From Phycisphaeraceae bacterium (GTDB lineage Bacteria > Planctomycetota > Phycisphaerae > Phycisphaerales > Phycisphaeraceae), in contig JADZET010000331.1 of the NCBI GenBank assembly GCA_020850375.1, positions 1 through 12,896 on the forward strand: a DNA stretch of 12,896 bases, given 5' to 3'. The position numbers and the translations under genes were made by a program. The notes under the pieces were generated by a model, which was not told the origin of the DNA, ran no database searches, and saw nothing but the letters and a program-made list of their open reading frames with translations. Positions 1-5,671 of this stretch are shown piece after piece (the stretch's first letter is position 1; each line of letters begins with the position of its first letter).

Positions 1-741
1 CTCCATAAGACAAGGTCCGGCCAGACCCAGCCGCTCGATCCACCAGACGGCCAGCGCCGGCCGGGGACCGGTGAGCGTCCACTGGATCTCCTGGCCGATG
101 CGCTCGCGGCTGATCTGGCTCAGGCGTGAGGCGCGAGCGATGATCGCGCCGGCGGTCCGGGACTCGATCTGAAACCCCAGCCGTGCGGCGAATCGCACCG
201 CCCGGAGCATGCGGAGGTAGTCCTCGCTGAACCGCGCTTCGGGGTCGCCGATGGCGCGGATCAGGCGACGGTGAAGATCGTTCACCCCCCCCACCCCGTC
301 CTTGACCCTCTGGGCGGGATCGGGCTCGAGGGGGTCCTCGAACAGGCCGTTGATGGTGAAATCGCGCCGTCGGGCGTCCCGCTCGGCGTCGGCGAAGGCC
401 ACCTCGCTCGGGTGCCGGCCGTCGAGGTAGACGCCCTCGGTGCGGAAGGTAGCCACCTCGACCCAGTGCCTCTTGACGCGGACGAGGACCACGCCGAACG
501 CCTGGCCGACGTACCGGCTGACCTTAAAGAGCGCCCGCACACGGTCGGGCGTGGCGTCGGTGGCCACGTCCCAGTCCTGCGGTGTGACGCCCAGCAGCTC
601 GTCGCGCACGCACCCCCCCGCCAGGTAGGCCACGTGGCCCGCCCGCTGAAGGACCTCGACCACCGCGACGGCGGCGAGGCGACCGGGCTGAGCCGGGGAC
701 GGTTCCGGGGGCGGTTGCTGGGGGCGTTCCGGGGGCGACAT
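1..741 (-). CDS. CCA tRNA nucleotidyltransferase / poly(A) polymerase family (class II), 3' end cut by window
   Basis: The first 247 codons are visible and the frame stays open to the window edge. Class II nucleotidyltransferases add CCA to tRNA 3' ends or A-tails to RNA in the cytoplasm, using a two-metal active site. Visible motifs: the nucleotide-binding loop LAGGCVRD (40-47), the metal-binding DxD pair D56/D58 in QDWDVATD, RRDFTINGL (125-133), and EDYLRMLRAVRFAARLGF (173-190), the start of the head/neck helices. The first 20 residues are Pro/Gln-rich and probably disordered. The ATG at 741 is the first Met upstream of the conserved core; no clear Shine-Dalgarno is visible, so the exact start is less certain than the family. 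Whether it is a CCA enzyme, an A- or CC-adding enzyme or a PcnB-type polymerase cannot be settled without the C-terminus. It lies 189 bp downstream of the histidine kinase on the same strand. Confidence 0.9.
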   Translation of the reverse strand, partial: MSPPERPQQPPPEPSPAQPGRLAAVAVVEVLQRAGHVAYLAGGCVRDELLGVTPQDWDVATDATPDRVRALFKVSRYVGQAFGVVLVRVKRHWVEVATFRTEGVYLDGRHPSEVAFADAERDARRRDFTINGLFEDPLEPDPAQRVKDGVGGVNDLHRRLIRAIGDPEARFSEDYLRMLRAVRFAARLGFQIESRTAGAIIARASRLSQISRERIGQEIQWTLTGPRPALAVWWIERLGLAGPCLME

Positions 742-780
742 GGCGGAGAGTTTACCTCACGCCCCCCTGGGGGCGGCCAT

Positions 781-797
781 CCCCCCCTCTCCCCCCC
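781..797 (-). promoter_or_regulatory. G-tract pair in the leader of the CCA/PAP gene
   Basis: On the sense (minus) strand this is G7-AGA-G7, enough for four GGG runs, so a G-quadruplex could form in the DNA or mRNA about 40-56 nt upstream of the ATG at 741. Between it and the start lies a perfect 7-bp inverted repeat (CGCCCCC / GGGGGCG, 760-775). A regulatory role is inference; homopolymer runs are also common by chance in DNA this GC-rich. Confidence 0.25.
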
Positions 798-886
798 TAC
801 TCGCCGGCCGATTCTTGTCGGTCCGCCCCCGGCGGGCATCGCTCGGCCCCCTGCCCCGACGTCATATGCTAAAAATTAAGCACAAA

Positions 887-905
887 GGGACACGGGATCG
901 TGCCC
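887..905 (-). terminator. possible weak terminator after the histidine kinase
   Basis: Read on the minus strand just past the kinase stop codon (931), GGGCACG pairs with CGTG(T)CCC around a 4-nt ATCC loop, with one bulged T. It is followed by a broken T-rich stretch (TTTGTGCTTAATTTTT). The bulge and interrupted T-run make this a weak candidate. Confidence 0.3.
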
Positions 906-930
906 GCGATCGGCCGTGGGCCGCGCGAAC

Positions 931-1794
931 TCAGGCGGCCTTGGGCTGTTGCTTGGCGGGGGCGGGGTCGGCCGGGGGGACCAGGATGTGGAAGGTCGTG
1001 CCCTTGCCCGTCTCGGTGTCGAACCAGATGCGCCCCCCCGCCGCGTGGACGATGTCCCGGCAGATGCTCAGGCCCAGGCCCGTGCCGCGCGTCTCGTTGT
1101 CCGTATGGCCGTCGGCGCTGACGGTGCTCCCGACGGTGTCCGCCGCGATGCGTTGCGTGACGAACGGCTCAAAGATGCGGTCGCGGATGGCCTCGGGCAC
1201 GCCCGGGCCGGTGTCGGCCACGTCGATCAGGACCTGTCGTGTGGGCGTCTGCTGGGCCCGGATCTCCAGGCTCCCGCCGCGAGGACGCATCACCTTGCGG
1301 GCGTTGAGCACCAGATTCAAGAGCACCTGCTGGAGGTTCAGAGGCGTGACGGCCACCTCCAGCTCCGGCACGTCGAGCGTGAGGCGGATGTTGTCCTTGC
1401 TTGGGTGTCGGCCCAGACACGAGAGCACGTCCTGCACGACCTGGGCGACGTTGGCACGCGGAACCTCATCGCCCTGGCTGACGAAACCGAGCACGGACGA
1501 GGAAATCTTGGCCGCCCTTTCGGCGCCGGACAGCGCCTTCTCGACAGCCTTGACCAGCAGGTCATGATCGCCCGGCGTCGCCAGGGCGAGCTGGGCGTAG
1601 CTGATGATGGGCGTGAGGATGTTGTTGAATTCGTGGGCGATGATGGTCGCCAGCGTTCCGAGCGTGGCCAGCCGGTGGGAATGGGTCAGGCCGTCGCGGA
1701 CCTGCTGGAGCTGGGCCTCGACCTCCTCGAGGTGCTCGAGCACCCTCTCGAGTTGGTGCATGTCCAGGCCGGCGGGTGTCGGTGTCATGGCCAT
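931..1794 (-). CDS. orphan soluble histidine kinase (HisKA + HATPase_c)
   Basis: A 287-residue two-component sensor kinase transmitter. After a short N-terminal helical segment rich in Leu/Glu/Gln (about 13-40, likely coiled coil) comes the HisKA helix with phospho-acceptor H54 in AHEFNNILTP. The ATP domain follows: N box with N164 in LNLVLNARKVM, G1 box DTGPGVP (194-200), F box IFEPFVTQ (207-214) and G2 box GTGLGLSI (237-244). No PAS, GAF, HAMP or membrane segment precedes HisKA, so it is probably cytosolic and senses through a partner. No response regulator is adjacent. The segment between the F and G2 boxes (215-236) is about 15 residues longer than the usual ATP lid. I chose the ATG at 1794 because GGGAG lies a few bases upstream; the in-frame ATG at 1821 adds nine residues and has no such site. 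The C-terminus is a Pro/Ala/Lys tail. Confidence 0.9.
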   Translation of the reverse strand: MAMTPTPAGLDMHQLERVLEHLEEVEAQLQQVRDGLTHSHRLATLGTLATIIAHEFNNILTPIISYAQLALATPGDHDLLVKAVEKALSGAERAAKISSSVLGFVSQGDEVPRANVAQVVQDVLSCLGRHPSKDNIRLTLDVPELEVAVTPLNLQQVLLNLVLNARKVMRPRGGSLEIRAQQTPTRQVLIDVADTGPGVPEAIRDRIFEPFVTQRIAADTVGSTVSADGHTDNETRGTGLGLSICRDIVHAAGGRIWFDTETGKGTTFHILVPPADPAPAKQQPKAA

Positions 1795-1929
1795 TGTGCT
1801 CTCCCATGCAGATATCGGCATGGTCGGAAGGCGGGCTTCACGTCGGGGGCGCTTCTGAGCAAGAAGTCATTTTGCGTTTCGCCTATTTAATTCTCCCCCT
1901 GCCGTGAGCGCCATTCATTGGATGGCATG

Positions 1930-1960
1930 AACAGCGATCGACATTGGAATGATCGTTGTT
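1930..1960. repeat. 10-bp imperfect inverted repeat, possible operator
   Basis: AACAGCGATC (1930-1939) and GATCGTTGTT (1951-1960) are reverse complements with one mismatch, separated by 11 bp, a geometry suited to a dimeric regulator. It lies between the kinase start and the first parS. Function is unknown. Confidence 0.35.
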
Positions 1961-1973
1961 CCTTGTCTGCATG

Positions 1974-1989
1974 CGTTCCACGTGGAACA
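1974..1989. promoter_or_regulatory. parS: parS centromere site 1
   Basis: CGTTCCACGTGGAACA matches the palindromic bacterial parS TGTTCCACGTGGAACA at 15 of 16 positions, with a perfect 14-bp palindrome GTTCCACGTGGAAC at its core. ParB binds parS as a clamp that loads there and spreads under CTP control. The site is 211 bp upstream of the parB start. Confidence 0.9.
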
Positions 1990-2082
1990 TCGGCGTGCAG
2001 GTCAGGTGTGCGCAATAAGGTTCGTCGGCGTGGGGCGGGGGTGGTCCGAACCGCTGATTCATAACAGTCTCAGAATGGCGAT

Positions 2083-2098
2083 CTGTCGATTCCGACAG
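2083..2098. repeat. perfect inverted repeat directly abutting parS 2
   Basis: CTGTCG (2083-2088) and CGACAG (2093-2098) are perfect reverse complements around ATTC. The repeat ends exactly where the second parS begins. It could be an operator for a second protein or a transcript hairpin in the parB leader; neither is shown by sequence alone. Confidence 0.4.
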
Positions 2099-2113
2099 GT
2101 TCCACGTGGAACA
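2098..2113. promoter_or_regulatory. parS: parS centromere site 2
   Basis: GGTTCCACGTGGAACA carries the same perfect 14-bp palindrome as site 1 (15 of 16 to TGTTCCACGTGGAACA). It starts 124 bp after site 1 and ends 86 bp before the parB start codon. Two identical cores this close to parB make chance very unlikely. ParB bound here could also repress its own promoter, which is inference. Confidence 0.92.
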
Positions 2114-2199
2114 CGCCCGCTGGCGAACGCCACGGAAGGGGGGTAGACTCTGCGACAACCACCCCGCATCACATCCAGACGGGCAAGGAGGTCCACACC

Positions 2200-3324
2200 A
2201 TGAGCAGCACCAAGAAGCGCGCGCCTCGCTTGGGAAGGGGCCTTAGCAGCCTCATGGCCCACCCGGTCTCCGTGGTCCCACCGGCCGTGCCGGCGTCTTC
2301 ACTGGGCGAAGAGAGCGAAGCGGCCCGTGTCGAGGCCGCACATGCCGAGACCCAGGTGCTCCCGGCGACCGAGCAAACGGCTAAGTCATCAGCCTCAGCC
2401 TTCTCGTCTACCATCACTGAGATGGCCGTGGGCAGGGGGGCAGACGTGTCTGGACGCGTTTTCTACGTCCCCATCGAGGCCATCACGCCCAATCCCCAGC
2501 AGCCCCGCGAACGCTTCGACACCACTGCTCTGGAGGGTCTGGCAGCCTCCATCAAGGCGGAGGGGCTCATCCAGCCCATCATCCTACGGCCTCTAAATCG
2601 ACCAACCGACACGGCAGGGGGGCTATCCACAACCACGATCGAAGGTCCGGATGGCCACCCGGTCTACGAGCTGGTCGCGGGTGAAAGACGCTGGCGGGCG
2701 GCCAAGCTGGCGGGTCTGTCCGTCATTCCCGCCATCGTCAGACCGCTCTCGGACAGGCAGTCCGCCCAGTGGGCCTTGGTCGAGAACCTTCAGCGCCAGG
2801 ATCTGAACCCCATCGAACGCGCCATGGCCTTCGAACGCCTGATCGCCCAGTTCGGCCTCAGCCACGAGGAGGTCGCGGACCAAGTCGGCGTCGAACGGCC
2901 AACTATAACTAATAGCTTACGATTACTTGCTATGGACTCCGCGGTCCAGGACATGATCCGTCAGGACCTACTCTCGGCCGGCCAAGCCAAGGCCATCGCG
3001 GCCGTCCCAGACCACGAGGTGCAGCGCCTCCTCGCCCAGCGAGCCGTGCGCGAGGCCTGGTCCGTCCGCCGGCTCGAGTCGCACGTCCGCGAGCATCTAG
3101 CCGGCTCATCCCAGCCCGCCGCCGACACCGCCGCGCCTGCTCGCACCACCGGCCCGCGGGCCAATCACCTGCGCGACCTCGAGGAGCAGATCAGCCAGCA
3201 GCTAGGCACCAAGGCCGCCCTGCGCGCCGGCCGGCGCAAGGGCACCGGCTCGCTGACCATCGACTTCTACTCTCTCGACCAGTTCGACGCCCTGATGCGC
3301 CGCATGGGCGTGCAGGTGAGTTAA
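2200..3324 (+). CDS. parB: chromosome-partitioning protein ParB (CTPase clamp)
   Basis: A 374-residue ParB/Spo0J protein that binds parS, hydrolyses CTP, spreads along DNA and works with ParA in origin segregation. The N-terminus has the ParA-contacting peptide RLGRGLSSLM (10-19), followed by an Ala/Ser/Glu-rich linker to about 85. The CTP-binding domain shows PNPQQPRERFD (97-107), VAGERRWRAAKLAGL (159-173) and ALVENLQRQDLNPIERA (192-208). The helix-turn-helix follows at about 219-245 (LSHEEVADQVGVERPTITNSL), then a second linker and a C-terminal dimerisation domain (about 322-374). An extra stretch of about 15-18 residues (133-154) interrupts the CTP domain before VAGERR. AAGGAGG at 2185-2191 fixes the ATG at 2200. 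No parA is adjacent; the intact ParA peptide suggests one elsewhere. Codons 235-244 are strikingly AT-rich (9 of 30 bases G/C) compared with the rest of the gene. Confidence 0.97.
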   Translation: MSSTKKRAPRLGRGLSSLMAHPVSVVPPAVPASSLGEESEAARVEAAHAETQVLPATEQTAKSSASAFSSTITEMAVGRGADVSGRVFYVPIEAITPNPQQPRERFDTTALEGLAASIKAEGLIQPIILRPLNRPTDTAGGLSTTTIEGPDGHPVYELVAGERRWRAAKLAGLSVIPAIVRPLSDRQSAQWALVENLQRQDLNPIERAMAFERLIAQFGLSHEEVADQVGVERPTITNSLRLLAMDSAVQDMIRQDLLSAGQAKAIAAVPDHEVQRLLAQRAVREAWSVRRLESHVREHLAGSSQPAADTAAPARTTGPRANHLRDLEEQISQQLGTKAALRAGRRKGTGSLTIDFYSLDQFDALMRRMGVQVS

Positions 3325-3393
3325 GCGCGAGCCGAACGCACGGGTGCCGTGATGCGTGATCAGGTTCAGTCGTGGTCCATTCGTCAATCCAAC

Positions 3394-3424
3394 GCTGAAA
3401 GAACGTCTCTGACGTTCGCGCAGC
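3394..3424. repeat. inverted repeat between parB and the FkbM gene
   Basis: GAACGTC (3401-3407) and GACGTTC (3411-3417) are perfect reverse complements around TCT, flanked symmetrically by GCTG (3394-3397) and CAGC (3421-3424) after 3-nt unpaired segments. There is no T-run, so it is not a normal intrinsic terminator; an operator or leader hairpin for the methyltransferase gene is possible. A smaller hairpin CACGG-GTG-CCGTG (3339-3351) follows the parB stop. Otherwise the 134-bp gap shows nothing. Confidence 0.35.
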
Positions 3425-3458
3425 ATCCTTCATCGAAACTCATCCGGAGACACGAATC

Positions 3459-4307
3459 ATGATGCCCATCACCGGGAGCCGTGACACGCGTATGCAATAC
3501 CGCCGGCTGCAGATGGCGGAGATCGAGTCGCGCTGGCCCGAGGAGATACGCCAACGCCCGCAGACCGACGAGGGTGACAACCGCGTCTACAGCATCTGGC
3601 GCAAGACGGTCCTGACGGGGCTGTTCGATCACCTGTGGATCTTCCTCGACCCCACGAAGGCCGCCGTGGACGTGGGGGCCTTGCTCGGCCAATACAGCCT
3701 GACGCTGGCGACATGTTCCACACGCTGCCTGTGCATCGAGCCCCTGGAGAACTACCGCTTCGTGGGCCGGATGCTGCCGCCGAACTGCATCCACCGCACG
3801 GTGGCCGCCGGTGAGCGACCAGGCCAGGCGATCATTCGCAGCCCGGAAATACCACCGGACGGGAGTGTGGATTTCGGCCTATCGAGCCTGGTGCGGCAGG
3901 ACTGGCCCGCCGGCTACACCTTCCGCAGCCAACCGACGGAGGTGCGTCCCCTGGACGACATCATCCCCGAAGCGCTCGGTGACGAGCCGATCGGCTTTAT
4001 CAAGATCGACGTGGAGGGATACGAACTGCCGGTCCTGCGTGGGGCGCGGGCGACGCTCGCCAAGCACCAGCCCGCCGTGCTGGTGGAGGTCGGCCAGGAG
4101 AATCTCCCTCAGGTCAAGGATTTCTTAGTCGGTCTTGGCTATCGCGGGCTCTTCTTCTTTCAGCGGCGGCTGTATGACCTGAGCCAGTTCCGCGCCGACA
4201 TCCATTGCGCGCCAGAACACCTCTGGTCGCCTGAACGCCGGGATACGTACGACCCTGACATGATCGCGTCCGACCCGTTCTTTATTCCGGCCAGGTCATC
4301 GTGCTGA
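3459..4307 (+). CDS. FkbM-family SAM-dependent methyltransferase
   Basis: A 282-residue protein with the FkbM methyltransferase fold. Motif I for S-adenosylmethionine is DVGALLGQYSLTLA (71-84), followed by the acidic residue of CIEPLENY (92-99). The family signature IGFIKIDVEGYELPVLRGA is at 178-196, and AVLVEVGQE (206-214) forms a later strand. FkbM enzymes usually O-methylate sugars or small molecules in glycan, lipid or secondary-metabolite pathways; the substrate here is not readable. The Arg/Glu-rich first 50 residues and the Asp/Pro-rich tail lie outside the core. The ATG at 3459 has GGAG nine bases upstream; a second Met follows immediately and another is at residue 12. No glycosyltransferase or polysaccharide genes are adjacent, so context gives no pathway. 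It converges on ppk2. Confidence 0.85.
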   Translation: MMPITGSRDTRMQYRRLQMAEIESRWPEEIRQRPQTDEGDNRVYSIWRKTVLTGLFDHLWIFLDPTKAAVDVGALLGQYSLTLATCSTRCLCIEPLENYRFVGRMLPPNCIHRTVAAGERPGQAIIRSPEIPPDGSVDFGLSSLVRQDWPAGYTFRSQPTEVRPLDDIIPEALGDEPIGFIKIDVEGYELPVLRGARATLAKHQPAVLVEVGQENLPQVKDFLVGLGYRGLFFFQRRLYDLSQFRADIHCAPEHLWSPERRDTYDPDMIASDPFFIPARSSC

Positions 4308-4331
4308 TGGCGAGAGTGGCCCACTGCATAA

Positions 4332-4349
4332 ACGCGAAGATGCGAAAAG
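4332..4349 (+). repeat. short 9-nt-periodic repeat, CGCGAAGA type
   Basis: ACGCGAAGA followed by TGCGAAAAG makes two related 9-nt units just after the FkbM gene. Similar CGCGAAGA-type intergenic repeats are, to my recollection, widespread in planctomycetes and other environmental bacteria. Only two units are present, so confidence is modest. Confidence 0.35.
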
Positions 4350-4358
4350 CAAGATACT

Positions 4359-4459
4359 CACCACAGAGGACACGGAGATCACGGAGTCGAGCCAGGAGTA
4401 GGATTCAACCGGCTTAAGCTCTGCCTTCTCTCTCCGTGTCCTCTGTGCTCTCCGTGGTG
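4359..4459. repeat. inverted pair of 9-nt-periodic CACRGAGRN repeats between convergent genes
   Basis: The left arm (4359-4386) reads as 9-nt units CACAGAGGA, CACGGAGAT, CACGGAGTC. The right arm (4432-4459) is the same type on the opposite strand. The two 28-nt arms match as reverse complements at 22 of 28 positions around a 45-bp spacer, so RNA from either strand could fold into a long imperfect hairpin. It sits between the stops of the FkbM gene (4307) and ppk2 (4475), where it could act as a two-way terminator or mRNA 3'-end stabiliser. I know this as a dispersed repeat type in environmental bacterial genomes; its origin is unclear. Confidence 0.75.
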
Positions 4460-4474
4460 AAATCGTCTTCTGCC

Positions 4475-5287
4475 TTACTCGACGACGATCTTCCGCGGGT
4501 TGAACGTCGCCTTGGGGTAGTGCAGGTTCATGCCCTTGAGCGTCTCGACGAGAACTTGCGCCACCAGCAGGTTGCGGAACCAGCGGTGCTCAGCCGGGAC
4601 GACGTACCAGGGGGCGTGATCCGTCGAGCAACGGCGCAGGGCCTCCTCGTAGGCCTTCTTGTACTGGCCCCAGCGTTTGCGCTCTGCCAGGTCGTCGGGG
4701 TTGAATTTCCAGTGCTTTTTGGGGTCTTCGAGCCGCTTGAGCAGGCGCTCCTTCTGGTAGCCCTTGGAGATGTGCAGGAAGAACTTGACCACGCGCGTGC
4801 CATGGTCCTGCAGCAGAGCCTCGAACTCGTTGATCTGGTCGTAGCGATCCTTCCACACCTTCTTGGGGACGAGGTTCTTCACGCGGGCGATCAGCACGTC
4901 CTCGTAGTGCGAGCGGTTGAAGACGGCGATCATGCCCTTGGCCGGCGTGTGGGCGTGGATGCGCCAGAGAAAATCGTGGTCGAGCTCGGTGGCGGTGGGG
5001 GCCTTGAAGCTCGTGACGGTGCAGCCCTGCGGGTTGATCGGGCCCAGGACGTGGCGGATGGTCGAGTCCTTGCCGCCGCAGTCCATCGCCTGGAAGACCA
5101 CCAGCAGGCTCCGCGTGTGATCAGCGTAGAGCTTCTCCTGCAGCTCATCGAGTTCGGAGATGAGCCTGGCGAAGCGCGGCACGGCCCGTTCCTCGGTGAG
5201 TTGGCCGTGGTCGCTCGGGCGATGGTCGGCGAGCTTGAAGCGCGAGCCGGCCTTGCTCCGGACGCGGTAGCGGTCAGTCTTGAGCAT
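4475..5287 (-). CDS. ppk2: polyphosphate kinase 2 family, class III-like
   Basis: A 270-residue PPK2, which transfers phosphate between polyphosphate and nucleotides in the cytoplasm. Domain landmarks: N-terminal YRVRSKAGSRFKLADH (7-22), the P-loop-like FQAMDCGGKDSTI (65-77), the Walker B/catalytic segment AVFNRSHYEDVLIARV (121-136), and the lid KKHWKFNPDDLAERKRW (190-206). The MDxxGKDSTI and FNRSHYEDVL forms are those I associate with class III enzymes, which phosphorylate AMP and ADP from polyphosphate; class I enzymes differ at both places. C70 occupies a position that is usually Ala in this loop. The start at 5287 is preferred because AAAAGGA lies just upstream; the in-frame ATG at 5302 has no ribosome-binding site. 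Length is normal for a single-domain PPK2, and no ppk1 or ppx is nearby. Confidence 0.93.
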   Translation of the reverse strand: MLKTDRYRVRSKAGSRFKLADHRPSDHGQLTEERAVPRFARLISELDELQEKLYADHTRSLLVVFQAMDCGGKDSTIRHVLGPINPQGCTVTSFKAPTATELDHDFLWRIHAHTPAKGMIAVFNRSHYEDVLIARVKNLVPKKVWKDRYDQINEFEALLQDHGTRVVKFFLHISKGYQKERLLKRLEDPKKHWKFNPDDLAERKRWGQYKKAYEEALRRCSTDHAPWYVVPAEHRWFRNLLVAQVLVETLKGMNLHYPKATFNPRKIVVE

Positions 5288-5544
5288 GGCGATCCTTTTC
5301 ATCCGCGCAGAAGGGGAGAGAAGTGATGTTTCCCTAGCTTACGTCCTGAGCAAGGCTAAGTTTGTCTGTCTTCTCCAGATTGTCTTACCGCCCAACGGAT
5401 CTTGTCCAGTTGGAAGTTTTGCCGGATGCTCGAAAGTGGCCGTCCAGCGATTGTGCGGTAGCGTTTATCAGATCTTTGGTGATTCGCCTGTGTTTTAGGA
5501 GTCTGTCAGGTTTTTCCTCACCATCGAGGGTATGAGGACTAGTA

Positions 5545-5567
5545 GAATCGCGTCCATCTCGCGATTC
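5545..5567. repeat. perfect 8-bp inverted repeat
   Basis: GAATCGCG (5545-5552) and CGCGATTC (5560-5567) are perfect reverse complements around a 7-nt spacer. It is 104 bp upstream of the hydrolase start, so it may be an operator, or part of a dispersed repeat that includes the adjacent 9-nt units. Confidence 0.5.
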
Positions 5568-5584
5568 GCTCTCGTGTATTCGGG

Positions 5585-5620
5585 TTCCGGGTCTTCCGGG
5601 TCATCCTGGAGTTCCGGGGT
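5585..5620 (+). repeat. tandem 9-nt repeats, TTCCGGGTC type
   Basis: Four consecutive 9-nt units are visible: TTCCGGGTC, TTCCGGGTC, ATCCTGGAG, TTCCGGGGT; a further degenerate TCCGGGGTT follows. The 9-nt period equals that of the unrelated CACRGAGRN repeat on the other side of ppk2. Immediately downstream CCGCC-GTTC-GGCGG (5633-5646) can form a small hairpin 25 bp before the hydrolase start. Confidence 0.55.
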
Positions 5621-5671
5621 TCCGGGGTTCTCCCGCCGTTCGGCGGTTCGGTGCGTGCCACGAGGTCCTGC

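Larger units (their letters stand above)
1795..2199. other. intergenic region between kinase and parB with parS sites
   Basis: A 405-bp divergent intergenic region carrying the outward promoters of the kinase (minus) and parB (plus). It holds two parS-type palindromes (1974-1989, 2098-2113), a 10-bp imperfect inverted repeat (1930-1960) and a 6-bp perfect inverted repeat abutting the second parS (2083-2098). A possible parB -10 element is TAGACT near 2143, without a convincing -35. I see no credible protein-coding gene here. Confidence 0.7.
5288..5671. other. divergent intergenic region between ppk2 and the glycoside hydrolase
   Basis: This 384-bp region carries the promoters of two divergent genes. 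The first 200 bp show no gene, no clear promoter and no strong repeat. The second half contains a perfect 8-bp inverted repeat (5545-5567), a run of 9-nt units (5585-5620) and a small GC hairpin (5633-5646). Short ORFs crossing it lack ribosome-binding sites and recognisable domains. Confidence 0.6.

Noticed and set aside
632..646. CACGTG-centred palindrome (GGCCACGTGGCC) as a third parS
   Set aside because: It lacks the GTT/AAC outer bases that define parS and lies in coding sequence; other CACGTG or near matches in argC and the CNNM gene fail the same way.
916..1890. Long plus-strand ORF (324 codons) opposite the histidine kinase
   Set aside because: Its translation has the His/Val/Asp-rich look of an antisense frame, has no domain, and the opposite strand carries a complete kinase with all motifs.
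1883..2158. 91-codon minus-strand ORF through the parS region
   Set aside because: It runs through both parS palindromes, has no Shine-Dalgarno and no recognisable features.
2624..2632. DnaA-box-like CTATCCACA inside parB
   Set aside because: A single 8-of-9 match within coding sequence with no second box nearby; not enough to claim an origin.
4332..4459. CRISPR array
   Set aside because: Units are only 9 nt, contiguous and degenerate, with no unique spacers and no cas genes nearby.
4436..5326. 296-codon plus-strand ORF over ppk2
   Set aside because: Antisense shadow of a gene with every PPK2 motif; no ribosome-binding site or recognisable domain.
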